This document shows positions 1-9,960 of a DNA stretch of 64,000 bases, one piece after another (the stretch's first letter is position 1; every line of letters starts with the position of its first letter). Origin of the DNA: JALORV01 sp963775635 (GTDB lineage Bacteria > Pseudomonadota > Gammaproteobacteria > Burkholderiales > Burkholderiaceae_F); NCBI GenBank assembly GCA_963775635.1, contig CAVZJO010000013.1, forward strand, positions 186,001 through 250,000, given 5' to 3'. The notes beneath the pieces are model-generated. The model was not told the DNA's origin. It did not search any database and saw only the letters and a program-made list of their open reading frames with translations. A program made the translations under genes and the position numbers.

Positions 1-1
1 C

Positions 2-2224
2 TTCTGCTACCACCGCAAGCTCTCGATCGCCGCCAACTGCCGCATGTGCCTGGTCGAGGTCGAGAAGGCGCCCAAGCCGCTGCCGGCGTGTGCGACGCCT
101 GCGACTGCGGGCATGATCGTGCGCACGCAGTCCGAGCGGGCCAAGCAGGCGCAGAAATCGGTGATGGAGTTCCTGCTGATCAACCACCCGCTCGACTGCC
201 CGATCTGCGACCAGGGCGGTGAATGCCAGTTGCAGGATCTTGCGGTCGGCTACGGCGGATCGGCAAGCCGCTACGCCGAACCCAAGCGGGTGGTGTTCCA
301 CAAGAGCATGGGACCGCTGATCTCCGCCGAGGAGATGACCCGCTGCATCCACTGCACGCGCTGCGTACGCTTCGGCCAGGAGATCGCGGGCGTGATGGAA
401 CTCGGCATGGCCGGCCGGGGAGAGCATGCGGAGATCATGACGTTCGTCGGGAAGTCCGTGGACTCGGAACTGTCGGGCAACATGATCGACCTGTGTCCGG
501 TCGGCGCGCTGACCAGCAAACCGTTCCGCTACGAAGCGCGCTCCTGGGAGCTGTCGCGGCGCAAGTCCGTGAGCCCGCACGACGCGCTCGGCTCGAACCT
601 GATCGTCCAGGTCAAGAACCAGCGCGTGATGCGTGTGCTGCCGTTTGAAAATGAGTCAGTGAACGAGTGCTGGCTGTCGGACCGCGACCGTTTTTCGTAC
701 GAGGGCCTATATGCGGCCGACCGGCTCGAGCGCCCACTGCTCAAGCAGGACGGCACCTGGCGTGAAGTCGACTGGGAGGTGGCGCTCGAATATGTTTGCC
801 ATGCGCTGACGCAGGTGAAGCAGCAGCATGGTGGCGACGCGATCGGCGCGCTGGCCGCGCCGCACAGCACGCTGGAGGAACTGCACCTGCTTGCGAAGCT
901 GGTGCGTGGGCTGGGTTCGGACAACATCGATTTCCGGCTGCGGCAGAGTGATTTCTCGGCCGACGCGGCGGATGACGGCGTGCCGTGGCTCGGCATGCCG
1001 ATCGTCGATGTCGACCGGCTCGACCGTGTGCTGCTGATCGGTTCGTTCCTGCGCAAGGACCATCCGCTGCTGGCGGCTCGATTGCGGCATGCGGCGCGGC
1101 GCGGCTGCCGGATTTCGGTGTTGCATGCGGCGAACGACGACCTGCTGATGCGGGTGACCCATGCGCATCTCGCGCGGCCATCGGAGTGGGTCGCCGCGCT
1201 GGCCAGGATCTCGGCCGCGATCGACGAGCAGCGCATCGGCGGTGAGCGGGCCCGGAGCGCACCGGACGATGCGGTCGGTGCGATTGCGGCGAGCCTGCTC
1301 TCCGGAGAACGCAAGGCCATCCTGCTCGGCAACGCAGCGGTCCAGCACCCGGAGGCGGCGCACCTGCGGGCCTGGGCACAGAAGATCGGGCAGGCGACCG
1401 GCGCACGCGTCGGCGTGCTGACCGAAGCGGCGAACACCGTCGGAGGACATCTGGCGCAGGCGCGTCCGCGCTCGGGCGGGCGCAACGCCCGCCAGATGCT
1501 CGAGCAGCCGCGCAAGGCCTACCTGCTGTGGAACGTCGAGCCGGAGTTCGATACGGCCGACCCGACTGCCACGGGCAGGGCGCTCTCGCAGGCCTACACG
1601 GTGATTGCATTCTCGCCGTACCGTAACGGCGCGCTCGAGTACGCAGATGCGATCCTCCCGATCGCGCCGTTCACCGAGACTTCGGGCACCTTCGTCAACT
1701 GCGAGGGGCGCGTGCAGTCGTTCAACGGCACCGTGCTCCCGCTGGGCGAGGCACGACCGGGCTGGAAGGTGTTGCGCGTGCTCGGCAACCTGCTGGAACT
1801 GCCAGGTTTCGATTTCGAGACCTCCGAAACCATCCGCGCCGAAGCGCTGCCGGCGGACGTTACGGGTCGCCTGTCGAACGCAACGTCGCTGACGGCCGCT
1901 TCCGCGGGCGACGCGGGCGAGGGCCTCGAGCGCCTGGCCGACGTGCCGATCTATGCGAGCGACGCGATTGTCCGCCGCTCGCCGCCGCTGCAAGCTACCG
2001 CTGACGCGGTTGCGCCGCGCGCACGCGTCAACGCAGCGACGGCGGCCAAGCTGGGTTTCGCGGCGGGCGACAAAGTACGAGTCAGCCAGGGCGAGGGCTC
2101 GGCCCTGCTCGATCTCGCGATCGACGAGTGCCTTGCCGACGGCGTGGTGCGCGTCGCAGCGGCTCACGAAGCGACGGTGTCGCTCGGACCGATGTTTGGC
2201 CCGATTCGCGTGGAGCGCGCGTGA
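2..2224 (+). CDS. nuoG: NADH-quinone oxidoreductase subunit G (5' end outside window)
   Basis: Iron-sulfur subunit of respiratory complex I, in the peripheral arm, passing electrons from NADH towards quinone. The frame is open from base 2, so the start codon lies upstream and about 740 residues are visible. Three iron-sulfur regions are seen in order: the end of the N-terminal 2Fe-2S ferredoxin domain (CRMCLVEVEK), the His-Cys3 4Fe-4S motif (HPLDCPICDQGGECQ) and a four-Cys 4Fe-4S motif (RCIHCTRC), followed by a molybdopterin-oxidoreductase-like domain of about 500 residues. The stop codon overlaps the nuoH start as TGATG, so translation is probably coupled. First gene of a G-H-I-J-K-L-M-N run. 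Only the missing N-terminus is uncertain. Confidence 0.96.
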   Translation, partial: FCYHRKLSIAANCRMCLVEVEKAPKPLPACATPATAGMIVRTQSERAKQAQKSVMEFLLINHPLDCPICDQGGECQLQDLAVGYGGSASRYAEPKRVVFHKSMGPLISAEEMTRCIHCTRCVRFGQEIAGVMELGMAGRGEHAEIMTFVGKSVDSELSGNMIDLCPVGALTSKPFRYEARSWELSRRKSVSPHDALGSNLIVQVKNQRVMRVLPFENESVNECWLSDRDRFSYEGLYAADRLERPLLKQDGTWREVDWEVALEYVCHALTQVKQQHGGDAIGALAAPHSTLEELHLLAKLVRGLGSDNIDFRLRQSDFSADAADDGVPWLGMPIVDVDRLDRVLLIGSFLRKDHPLLAARLRHAARRGCRISVLHAANDDLLMRVTHAHLARPSEWVAALARISAAIDEQRIGGERARSAPDDAVGAIAASLLSGERKAILLGNAAVQHPEAAHLRAWAQKIGQATGARVGVLTEAANTVGGHLAQARPRSGGRNARQMLEQPRKAYLLWNVEPEFDTADPTATGRALSQAYTVIAFSPYRNGALEYADAILPIAPFTETSGTFVNCEGRVQSFNGTVLPLGEARPGWKVLRVLGNLLELPGFDFETSETIRAEALPADVTGRLSNATSLTAASAGDAGEGLERLADVPIYASDAIVRRSPPLQATADAVAPRARVNAATAAKLGFAAGDKVRVSQGEGSALLDLAIDECLADGVVRVAAAHEATVSLGPMFGPIRVERA

Positions 2225-3321
2225 TGGAATCGTTCACCGCGATGGGCAGCCAGGCGCTCGGAGCGGCCTGGCCGGCCGCGTGGGCGCTCGCGCGCATCGT
2301 CGCCATCGTCGTGCCCGTGCTGCTGATGGTGGCATACCTGACGTACTGGGAACGCAAACTGATCGGCTGGATGCACATCCGCATCGGCCCGAACCGCGTC
2401 GGCCCGCTGGGGCTGCTGCAGCCGATCGCCGACGCGGTCAAGCTGATCTTCAAGGAAGTGATCACGCCGGCGCAGGCCGACAAGTGGCTTTACTTCATCG
2501 CGCCGGTGATCGTCATCATGCCGGCGCTCGCCGCCTGGGCGGTGATCCCGTTCGCGCCGGGTGTGGTGCTCGCCGACGTCAATGCCGGGCTGCTGTACGT
2601 GATGGCGATCACGTCGGTTGGCGTGTACGGCGTGATCGTCGCCGGCTGGGCGTCGAACTCGAAGTACGCGTTCCTCGGCGCGATGCGCGCTGCCGCTCAG
2701 ATGGTCAGCTACGAGCTGGCGATGGGATTCGTCCTGATCGCGGTGCTGCTGGTGGCGGGGACGCTCAACATGACCGGGATCGTGCAGGGTCAGAGCGCCG
2801 GCTGGTTCGCCGAACGCGGCTGGAACTTCCTGTCGTGGAACTGGCTGCCACTGCTGCCGCTGTTCGTGATCTATGTCGTCTCCAGCATCGCCGAGACCAA
2901 CCGGCACCCGTTCGACGTGGTGGAGGGCGAAAGCGAGATTGTCGCCGGTCACATGGTCGAGTATTCCGGCATGAGCTTCGCCATTTTCTTCCTCGGCGAG
3001 TACGCCAACATGATCCTGCTGTCGACGATCGCGACGGTCATGTTCCTCGGCGGCTGGGCGGCGCCGCTCGATGTCGAGCGGCTGATCGGCGTGCAGCTTC
3101 CGTCCTGGGTCGAGGCCTTCTCGGGCTGGTTCTGGCTGGCCGCGAAGGTGTTCTTCGTGGTGTCGCTCTTCATCTGGTTCCGTGCGTCGTTTCCGCGCTA
3201 CCGCTACGACCAGATCATGCGGCTCGGCTGGAAGGTGTTCATCCCGATCACGCTGGTGTGGCTGGTGCTGATCGCGGTCTGGGTGCAGACCCCGTGGAAT
3301 GTCTGGAAAGTGAACGGGTGA
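2224..3321 (+). CDS. nuoH: NADH-quinone oxidoreductase subunit H
   Basis: Membrane subunit of complex I that lines the quinone chamber and links the peripheral arm to the proton-pumping arm. It has 365 residues, normal for the family, with about eight hydrophobic segments. The diagnostic signatures are present near residues 40-60 (YWERKLIGWMHIRIGPNR) and 225-240 (AETNRHPFDVVEGESE, the conserved acidic loop). An upstream in-frame extension exists, but the ATG at 2224 overlapping the nuoG stop gives the family-typical N-terminus. Followed after 7 bases by nuoI. Confidence 0.97.
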   Translation: MESFTAMGSQALGAAWPAAWALARIVAIVVPVLLMVAYLTYWERKLIGWMHIRIGPNRVGPLGLLQPIADAVKLIFKEVITPAQADKWLYFIAPVIVIMPALAAWAVIPFAPGVVLADVNAGLLYVMAITSVGVYGVIVAGWASNSKYAFLGAMRAAAQMVSYELAMGFVLIAVLLVAGTLNMTGIVQGQSAGWFAERGWNFLSWNWLPLLPLFVIYVVSSIAETNRHPFDVVEGESEIVAGHMVEYSGMSFAIFFLGEYANMILLSTIATVMFLGGWAAPLDVERLIGVQLPSWVEAFSGWFWLAAKVFFVVSLFIWFRASFPRYRYDQIMRLGWKVFIPITLVWLVLIAVWVQTPWNVWKVNG

Positions 3322-3328
3322 ACTGACG

Positions 3329-3817
3329 ATGGGTGCCGTCCGCGAATTCCTCGACAGCCTTCTGCTGAAGGAGTTGATCAAGGGCCTGGCATTGACCGGG
3401 CGCTATGCGCTCTCGCGCAAGATCACGATTCAGTTTCCGGAGGAGAAGACACCGTTGTCGCCGCGCTTTCGTGGGCTGCATGCGCTGCGGCGCTACCCCA
3501 ACGGCGAGGAGCGCTGCATCGCCTGCAAGCTGTGCGAGGCCGTCTGCCCGGCGCTCGCGATAACTATCGAATCTGATCAGCGCGAAGACGGCACGCGCCG
3601 CACGACTCGCTACGACATCGACCTGACCAAGTGCATCTTCTGCGGACTCTGCGAGGAGAGCTGCCCGGTCGATTCGATCGTTGAGACCGATCTGCTCGAG
3701 TATCACGGCGAGCAGCGCGGTGACCTGTATTACACCAAGCCGATGCTGCTGGCGATCGGCGACCGCTATGAAAAGCAGATCGCGGCCAGCCGCGAAGCGG
3801 ATGCCAGATATCGCTAG
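3329..3817 (+). CDS. nuoI: NADH-quinone oxidoreductase subunit I
   Basis: Ferredoxin-like complex I subunit carrying the two 4Fe-4S clusters (N6a and N6b) that feed the terminal cluster near the quinone site. It is 162 residues long, as usual. Two CxxCxxCxxxCP motifs are visible: CIACKLCEAVCP and CIFCGLCEESCP. The amphipathic N-terminal helix is followed by the conserved QFPEEKTPLSPRFRGLHAL stretch. It sits directly behind nuoH; an 86-base gap without a clear signal separates it from nuoJ. Confidence 0.97.
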   Translation: MGAVREFLDSLLLKELIKGLALTGRYALSRKITIQFPEEKTPLSPRFRGLHALRRYPNGEERCIACKLCEAVCPALAITIESDQREDGTRRTTRYDIDLTKCIFCGLCEESCPVDSIVETDLLEYHGEQRGDLYYTKPMLLAIGDRYEKQIAASREADARYR

Positions 3818-3903
3818 GACCGGACAAACAGAAAGATCGCTGAGGGCGAAACGGCCTCGGCCGCCCGCAAACCCACAGCCGAATCCGTCTCGCGCCGCCG
3901 AAC

Positions 3904-4521
3904 ATGAACACCCAGACCGTGCTCTTCCTGACCTTCTCGGCCGTGATGCTGCTGGCGGCCCTGCGCGTCATCACGACGCGCAACCCGGTGCACGCGGTGC
4001 TGTTTCTGGTGCTTGCCTTCTTCTCGGCGGCGTGCCTCTGGATGTTGCTGCGCGCCGAGTTCCTGGCGATCGCGCTGGTGCTCGTTTATGTGGGCGCGGT
4101 GATGGTGCTGTTCCTGTTTGTGGTGATGATGCTCGACATCAACATCGACCGGCTGCGCCAGGGCCTGTGGAAGAACCTGTGGGCCGGCGGATTGGTGGCC
4201 GTGCTGATCGTGCTGCAAATGTGGCTGGTGCTGTCGCAGCCGCGGTGGCAGAGCCTGACCGGGCCGGGCCCCGGCATCGCCAACGCAAACAACATCGAGG
4301 TGCTGGGACGCCTCACGTTCACCGAGTACGTATTTCCGCTGCAGATCGCCGGCGCGCTGCTGCTGGTTGCCCTCGTGGCGGCCGTCGCGCTGACGCTGCG
4401 CGGGCGCAAGGATGTAAAGCATCAGGACCCGTCGCAGCAGGTCAAGGTACAGAAGGCAGACCGGCTGCGACTGGTCAGCATGGCGAGCGATGATGCGGGG
4501 CGCCAGACCCGCAAGGGGTGA
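3904..4521 (+). CDS. nuoJ: NADH-quinone oxidoreductase subunit J
   Basis: Membrane subunit of the complex I proton-pumping arm. It has 205 residues and five hydrophobic segments, with the conserved NPVHAVLFLVLAFFSAA near residue 23 and YVGAVMVLFLFVVMML near residue 60, including the glycine-rich kink of the third helix. The C-terminal 40 residues are charged and extend beyond the last membrane helix. The 86 bases between nuoI and this ATG hold no recognisable gene. Confidence 0.95.
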   Translation: MNTQTVLFLTFSAVMLLAALRVITTRNPVHAVLFLVLAFFSAACLWMLLRAEFLAIALVLVYVGAVMVLFLFVVMMLDINIDRLRQGLWKNLWAGGLVAVLIVLQMWLVLSQPRWQSLTGPGPGIANANNIEVLGRLTFTEYVFPLQIAGALLLVALVAAVALTLRGRKDVKHQDPSQQVKVQKADRLRLVSMASDDAGRQTRKG

Positions 4522-4571
4522 GGCGCCGATGAAGAGAACGCGATGACAACAACGCAGCGGGTGGGGGCAAG

Positions 4572-4877
4572 GTGATTTCGCTGTCCTGGTATCTGGGCGT
4601 GGGGGCGCTGCTGTTCGCGATCAGCGTGATCGGGATCTTCCTCAACCGGCGCAACCTGATCGTGCTGCTGATGGCCATTGAGCTGATGCTGCTCGCGGTC
4701 AACATGAACTTCATCGCGTTCTCGCACTACCTCGGCGACTACCACGGCCAGGTTTTCGTGTTCTTCATCCTGACCGTGGCCGCCGCCGAATCCGCCATCG
4801 GACTGGCGATTCTGGTCGCGCTGTTCCGCAATCTCTCGACGATCAACGTCGAGGAACTCGACTCGCTGAAGGGCTGA
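4572..4877 (+). CDS. nuoK: NADH-quinone oxidoreductase subunit K
   Basis: Small membrane subunit of complex I (101 residues, three hydrophobic helices), related to MrpC. The conserved Glu in the second helix is present (LLMAIELMLLAVNMNF), as is the third-helix Glu region (AAAESAIGLAILVALFR). The start is a GTG, chosen because it gives the standard N-terminus ISLSWYLGVGALLF; no in-frame ATG lies nearby. Located between nuoJ and nuoL. Confidence 0.95.
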   Translation: MISLSWYLGVGALLFAISVIGIFLNRRNLIVLLMAIELMLLAVNMNFIAFSHYLGDYHGQVFVFFILTVAAAESAIGLAILVALFRNLSTINVEELDSLKG

Positions 4878-4896
4878 AATTGAGAGCTTTCATGGC

Positions 4897-6912
4897 ATGA
4901 CGGCGATGCAGAAGATCTATCTGCTAACGGCGCTGGCGCCGCTGGTCGGCGCGATCGTCGCCGGGTTCGGCGGCAAGGTCGTCGGACGCGCCGGCGCGCA
5001 CACCGTGGCGATCGCCGGCGTACTCATATCGACCATCGCGTCGTTCGTCATCCTGGCCGATGTGCTGAAAGGCAACACGTTCGACGGCCCGGTCTATACC
5101 TGGGCGGTGGTCGGCGGGCTCAGGCTCGAAATCGGATTCCTGATCGACCAACTCACCGCGCTGATGATCGTGGTGGTGAGCGTCGTGTCGCTGATGGTTC
5201 ACATCTACACCGTCGGCTACATGGCCGACGACCCAGGCTACCAGCGGTTCTTCTCCTACATCTCGCTCTTCACCTTCAGCATGCTGATGCTGGTGATGAG
5301 CAACAACTTCCTGCAGCTGTTCTTCGGGTGGGAGGCGGTCGGGCTGGTGTCGTACCTGCTGATCGGCTTCTGGTTCAAGCGACCGACCGCCATCTACGCC
5401 AACCTGAAAGCGTTCATCGTCAACCGCGTCGGCGATTTCGGCTTCATCCTCGGCGTCGGACTCATCTTCGCCTACTTCGGCACGATGCACTACGCCGAGG
5501 TATTCAAGGCGGCACCTGCGCTGGCGTCCACGACCGTGGAACTGCTGCCCGGCGCGCCCTGGCTGCTGGTGAGCGTGATCTGCATCTGCCTGTTCATCGG
5601 CGCGATGGGCAAGAGCGCGCAGTTCCCGCTGCACGTCTGGCTGCCCGATTCGATGGAGGGCCCGACCCCGATCTCGGCGCTGATCCACGCCGCGACCATG
5701 GTGACCGCCGGCATCTTCATGGTGGCGCGCATGTCGCCGCTATTCGAGCTCTCGGATGCGGCGCTGTCGTTCGTCATCGTGATCGGCGCCGTCACGGCGT
5801 TCTTCATGGGGGTGCTCGGCATTGTGCAGAACGACATCAAGCGGGTGGTCGCGTACTCGACGCTGTCGCAGCTCGGGTACATGACGGTCGCGCTGGGGGC
5901 TTCTGCTTACTCAGTGGCGATCTTCCACCTGATGACTCATGCGTTTTTCAAGGCGCTGCTGTTCCTGGCAGCGGGCTCGGTGATCGTCGCCATGCACCAC
6001 GAGCAGGACATCCGCTACATGGGCGGCCTGTGGAAGAAGATGCCGGTGACCTGGATCACGGCGCTGATCGGCACGCTCGCATCGGTCGGAACGCCGTTCT
6101 TCTCCGGCTTCTACTCGAAGGATTCGATCATCATCGCGGCGCACGCGGCGTCCGCCGCCGGTCAGGACGGGGCGACGATCGCCTATTGGGCTGTGCTGAT
6201 CTGCGTGTTCGTCACGGCGCTCTACTCGTTCCGGATGTTCTTCCTGGTGTTCCACGGCGCGCCGCGCTGGGACACGAAGCCGCATCATGCTCACGATGCC
6301 GAGGGCGGGCACGATGACGAGCATGGCGGCGAACCGCACGAATCTCCGGCCGTGATCACGGCGCCGCTGGTGCTGCTGGCGATCCCGTCGGTGATCATCG
6401 GCTTCGTGACGATCGGACCGCTGCTGTTCGGCGATTTCTTCTCGCAGTCGATCTTCGTCGACGTGCTGCGGCACAGGGCAATGGCGCACCTCGCCGAGGA
6501 GTTTCACGGCGCTACCGCGATGGCACTGCACGGCTTCACGTCGGCGCCGTTCTGGCTGTTGGTCGCAGGGGCGGGACTGGCCGCGTACCTATACCTGATG
6601 CGTCCGGACGTGGCGGGCGAACTGCGTAAGCGCTTCGGCGCGGTGTATCGGCTGCTCGACAACAAGTACTACCTGGACCGCATCAACGAGATCGTGTTCG
6701 CCGGTGGCGCGCGGCTGGTGGGCAACGTGCTGTGGAAGGGCGGTGACATCGGCGTTATCGACGGACTGGCGGTCAACGGCAGCGCGCGCGTGGTCGGATG
6801 GATAGCGGCAATTTCGCGCTACCTGCAGTCCGGATTCATCTACCACTACGCATTCGGAATGATCGTCGGCCTGCTGGTGATGGTGACGCTCTTCGTCACC
6901 GCCAGCCGTTGA
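4897..6912 (+). CDS. nuoL: NADH-quinone oxidoreductase subunit L
   Basis: Largest antiporter-like subunit of complex I, at the distal end of the membrane arm. It has 671 residues and many hydrophobic helices. The proton-translocation core is recognisable from FFGWEAVGLVSYLLIGFW, KSAQFPLHVWLPDSMEGPTP and STLSQLGYM. A loop around residues 463-488 is unusually rich in His, Asp and Glu (HHAHDAEGGHDDEHGG). Such loops occur in some proteobacterial NuoL proteins and could bind metal, but no role is known. The long lateral helix at the C-terminus is present. Confidence 0.97.
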   Translation: MTAMQKIYLLTALAPLVGAIVAGFGGKVVGRAGAHTVAIAGVLISTIASFVILADVLKGNTFDGPVYTWAVVGGLRLEIGFLIDQLTALMIVVVSVVSLMVHIYTVGYMADDPGYQRFFSYISLFTFSMLMLVMSNNFLQLFFGWEAVGLVSYLLIGFWFKRPTAIYANLKAFIVNRVGDFGFILGVGLIFAYFGTMHYAEVFKAAPALASTTVELLPGAPWLLVSVICICLFIGAMGKSAQFPLHVWLPDSMEGPTPISALIHAATMVTAGIFMVARMSPLFELSDAALSFVIVIGAVTAFFMGVLGIVQNDIKRVVAYSTLSQLGYMTVALGASAYSVAIFHLMTHAFFKALLFLAAGSVIVAMHHEQDIRYMGGLWKKMPVTWITALIGTLASVGTPFFSGFYSKDSIIIAAHAASAAGQDGATIAYWAVLICVFVTALYSFRMFFLVFHGAPRWDTKPHHAHDAEGGHDDEHGGEPHESPAVITAPLVLLAIPSVIIGFVTIGPLLFGDFFSQSIFVDVLRHRAMAHLAEEFHGATAMALHGFTSAPFWLLVAGAGLAAYLYLMRPDVAGELRKRFGAVYRLLDNKYYLDRINEIVFAGGARLVGNVLWKGGDIGVIDGLAVNGSARVVGWIAAISRYLQSGFIYHYAFGMIVGLLVMVTLFVTASR

Positions 6913-6936
6913 ACGCCACGAGAACAAGAAGACACG

Positions 6937-8442
6937 ATGCAGACTACGACACCGTGGCTCAGCCTCGCGATCTGGTTGCCGATCGCGTTTGGCGTGGCCA
7001 TCTTGGCGGCCGGCCGCGACCTTAATGCCAACGTGGTGCGCACGGTCGCGCTGGTCGGCAGCCTGCTGGGCCTGCTGGTCACGCTGCCACTCTATACCGG
7101 ATTCGACGCGGCCAGCGCCGGCCTGCAGTTCGTCGAAAAGGCGCCGTGGATCGAGCGCTTCAACGCCTACTACCACCTCGGTATCGACGGCCTGTCGGTC
7201 TGGTTCGTCCTGCTGACCGCTTTTATCACGGTGATCGTGGTGCTGGCCGGCTGGGATGTCATCACCGAGCGTGTTGCCCAGTATTACGCCGCGTTCCTGA
7301 TCCTGTCGGGCCTGATGGTCGGCGTGTTTGCCGCAGTCGACGGGCTCCTGTTCTACGTCTTCTTCGAGGCGACACTGATCCCGATGTACATCATCATCGG
7401 AGTCTGGGGTGGACCCAACCGCGTCTACGCCGCGGTCAAGTTCTTTTTGTACACGCTGCTCGGCTCGTTGCTGATGCTGGTGGCGTTCGTCTACCTGTAC
7501 TACCTCTCGGGCGGCAAGTTCGGCATCTTCGACTGGCATGCTGTGCGCATCGGCATGACCGCACAGATCCTGCTTTTCCTGGCGTTCTTCATGTCTTTCG
7601 CGGTGAAGGTGCCGATGTGGCCGGTGCATACGTGGCTGCCGGACGCCCACGTCGAGGCGCCGACCGGCGGGTCGATCGTGCTGGCGGCGATCCTGCTGAA
7701 ACTGGGGGCATACGGATTCCTGCGCTTGTCGATGCCGATCACCCCGGATGCGTCGCACGCGCTCGCCGGATTCATGATCACGCTGTCACTGATCGCGGTC
7801 GTCTACATCGGGCTGGTGGCGCTGGTGCAGACCGACATGAAGAAGCTGGTCGCCTACTCGTCGGTCGCGCACATGGGATTCGTGACGCTCGGCTTCTTTA
7901 TCTTCAACGCGATCGGCGTAGCAGGCGGGATCGTGCAGATGATCTCGCACGGCTTCGTGTCGGGCGCGATGTTCTTCTGCATCGGCGTGATGTACGACCG
8001 CATGCACAGCCGCGACATCGCAGACTACGGCGGCGTGGTCAACACGATGCCGCGGTTTGCCGCGTTCTTCATGCTGTTCGCGATGGCGAACTCGGGGTTG
8101 CCGGCCACCAGCGGGTTCGTCGGTGAATTCATGGTGATCCTCGGCGCAGTCAAGTTCAATTTCTGGATCGGCCTGGTGGCGGCGACCACGCTCGTCTTTG
8201 GCGCTGCCTATTCCCTGTGGATGTACAAGCGCGTGGTATTCGGGGAGGTCGCCAATCCACAGGTGGCGGAACTCAGCGACGCCAACGCCCGTGAACTGCT
8301 GATCCTCGTCCTGCTGGCCGCTGCCGTGATGTGGATGGGGTTGTACCCGAAGCCGATGACTGACCTGATGGACGCGTCAGTCGCGCAGCTGCTGCAGCAC
8401 GTCAGTCAGTCGAAGCTTCCGCCAGGCCTCGCCGCGAACTGA
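6937..8442 (+). CDS. nuoM: NADH-quinone oxidoreductase subunit M
   Basis: Second antiporter-like proton-pumping subunit of complex I. It has 501 residues, the usual length. Signatures include FYVFFEATLIPMYIIIGVWG (with the key Glu), KVPMWPVHTWLPDAHVEAPT and KLVAYSSVAHMGFV. It follows nuoL by 24 bases, and nuoN begins 5 bases after its stop. Confidence 0.97.
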   Translation: MQTTTPWLSLAIWLPIAFGVAILAAGRDLNANVVRTVALVGSLLGLLVTLPLYTGFDAASAGLQFVEKAPWIERFNAYYHLGIDGLSVWFVLLTAFITVIVVLAGWDVITERVAQYYAAFLILSGLMVGVFAAVDGLLFYVFFEATLIPMYIIIGVWGGPNRVYAAVKFFLYTLLGSLLMLVAFVYLYYLSGGKFGIFDWHAVRIGMTAQILLFLAFFMSFAVKVPMWPVHTWLPDAHVEAPTGGSIVLAAILLKLGAYGFLRLSMPITPDASHALAGFMITLSLIAVVYIGLVALVQTDMKKLVAYSSVAHMGFVTLGFFIFNAIGVAGGIVQMISHGFVSGAMFFCIGVMYDRMHSRDIADYGGVVNTMPRFAAFFMLFAMANSGLPATSGFVGEFMVILGAVKFNFWIGLVAATTLVFGAAYSLWMYKRVVFGEVANPQVAELSDANARELLILVLLAAAVMWMGLYPKPMTDLMDASVAQLLQHVSQSKLPPGLAAN

Positions 8443-8447
8443 GGGCA

Positions 8448-9944
8448 ATGATGGAGACGCTGAACACCTTCGCCGCGTTGCCCGAGATCGTGATGCTGGT
8501 CGCTGCCTGCGCGCTGCTGGTCGCTGACCTGTTCGTCCCCGACGAGCGCCGCAACCTGACCTATGTCCTGGCTCTCGCGGCGCTGGCTGTGACGGGGGCG
8601 GTAATCTGGATGTTCCTGTCGGCCGGCATCGTCACCTATGCGTTCGGGGGCATGTATGTGACGGACCCGATGTCCGACGTGCTGAAGCTGTTCGCCGTCG
8701 TCTGCGTTGCGACGGTACTGGTCTACGCGCAGTCGTACGCGCGCGACCGCGGACTGTGGAAGGGCGAACTCTTCACGTTGTCCCTGTTCGCCCTGCTGGG
8801 CATCATGCTGATGATCTCGGCGAACAACCTGTTGGTGATCTACCTCGGGCTCGAACTGCAGGCGCTGTCGCTGTACACGCTGGTCGCGCTGCGGCGCGAC
8901 GATGCGCGCTCGAGCGAGGCGGCGATGAAGTACTTCGTCCTCGGTGCGCTGGCCTCGGGCTTCCTGCTGTACGGCATGAGCATGCTGTACGGGGCGAGCG
9001 GAACGCTGGACATCAACGAACTCGCCGACCGCATCGTCACCGGACACGTCGCCAGCCGGGTCACACTGGTGTTTGGCACAGTGTTCATCGTGGCCGGGCT
9101 GGCCTTCAAGTTCGGTGCGGTGCCATTTCACATGTGGGTGCCCGACGTGTACCAGGGCGCGCCGACGCCTGTCACGATGATGATCGGATCGGCTCCGAAG
9201 CTCGCCGTGTTCGCCATCGGTTTCCGGATGCTGGTGGAAGGACTGCTGCCGATCGCGGTCGACTGGCAGCGAATGCTGATCGTGCTCGCGGTGGCCTCGC
9301 TGGTCCTTGGCAACCTGACGGCAATCGCCCAGAGCAACCTCAAGCGCATGCTGGCGTACTCGACGATCGCCCAGATGGGTTTCGTGCTGCTTGCGATGCT
9401 GTCCGGTGTGGTCGGCGGCAACGCACTGGCCACGGTCGGCTCGTACAGCGCGGCGATGTTCTACGTGATTACCTACGCAGTGACGACGCTCGGCACCTTC
9501 GGAATCATCCTGCTTCTGTCACGTTCTGGCTTCGAGGCGGAGGAGATCGCCGATCTGAGCGGACTCAACCGCCGCAGCCCTTGGTACGCATTCGTGATGC
9601 TGGTCCTGATGTTCTCGTTGGCAGGCATACCGCCCACTGTCGGCTTCTACGCCAAGCTGGTCGTGCTGCAGGCGCTGCTGGGCGACGGACTGCAGGGCGG
9701 CATGGTGTGGCTGGCCGTCATCGCGGTGATGACATCGTTGGTGGGAGCGTTCTATTACCTGCGGGTGGTCAAGGTGATGTACTTCGACGAGCCGGCGACC
9801 GGGCCGCTGGCACCCATTTCGGCGACCACCGACATGCGGGTGGCGCTCTCGATCAACGGAGCCCTGATACTGATCCTCGGCATTCTGCCGCAGTACCTGT
9901 TGAAGCTTTGCAGCGACGCGATGCTGCGGACCCTCGGTGGCTAA
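8448..9944 (+). CDS. nuoN: NADH-quinone oxidoreductase subunit N
   Basis: Third antiporter-like subunit of complex I and the last gene of the operon. It has 498 residues and about 14 hydrophobic helices. Family motifs include YLGLELQALSLYTLVALRRD, FKFGAVPFHMWVPDVYQGAP and LAYSTIAQMGFVLLAM. Two ATG codons stand in tandem at 8448 and 8451; either could serve. The stop lies just upstream of, or overlaps, the Nudix hydrolase gene, suggesting read-through transcription. Confidence 0.97.
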   Translation: MMETLNTFAALPEIVMLVAACALLVADLFVPDERRNLTYVLALAALAVTGAVIWMFLSAGIVTYAFGGMYVTDPMSDVLKLFAVVCVATVLVYAQSYARDRGLWKGELFTLSLFALLGIMLMISANNLLVIYLGLELQALSLYTLVALRRDDARSSEAAMKYFVLGALASGFLLYGMSMLYGASGTLDINELADRIVTGHVASRVTLVFGTVFIVAGLAFKFGAVPFHMWVPDVYQGAPTPVTMMIGSAPKLAVFAIGFRMLVEGLLPIAVDWQRMLIVLAVASLVLGNLTAIAQSNLKRMLAYSTIAQMGFVLLAMLSGVVGGNALATVGSYSAAMFYVITYAVTTLGTFGIILLLSRSGFEAEEIADLSGLNRRSPWYAFVMLVLMFSLAGIPPTVGFYAKLVVLQALLGDGLQGGMVWLAVIAVMTSLVGAFYYLRVVKVMYFDEPATGPLAPISATTDMRVALSINGALILILGILPQYLLKLCSDAMLRTLGG

Positions 9945-9960
9945 GCTCGGTTCGAGCTCG

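Noticed and set aside
529..2167. Long reverse-strand open frames opposite nuoG and other nuo genes
   Set aside because: They are Arg/Ala/Ser-rich mirror frames of strongly conserved forward genes, typical of GC-rich DNA.
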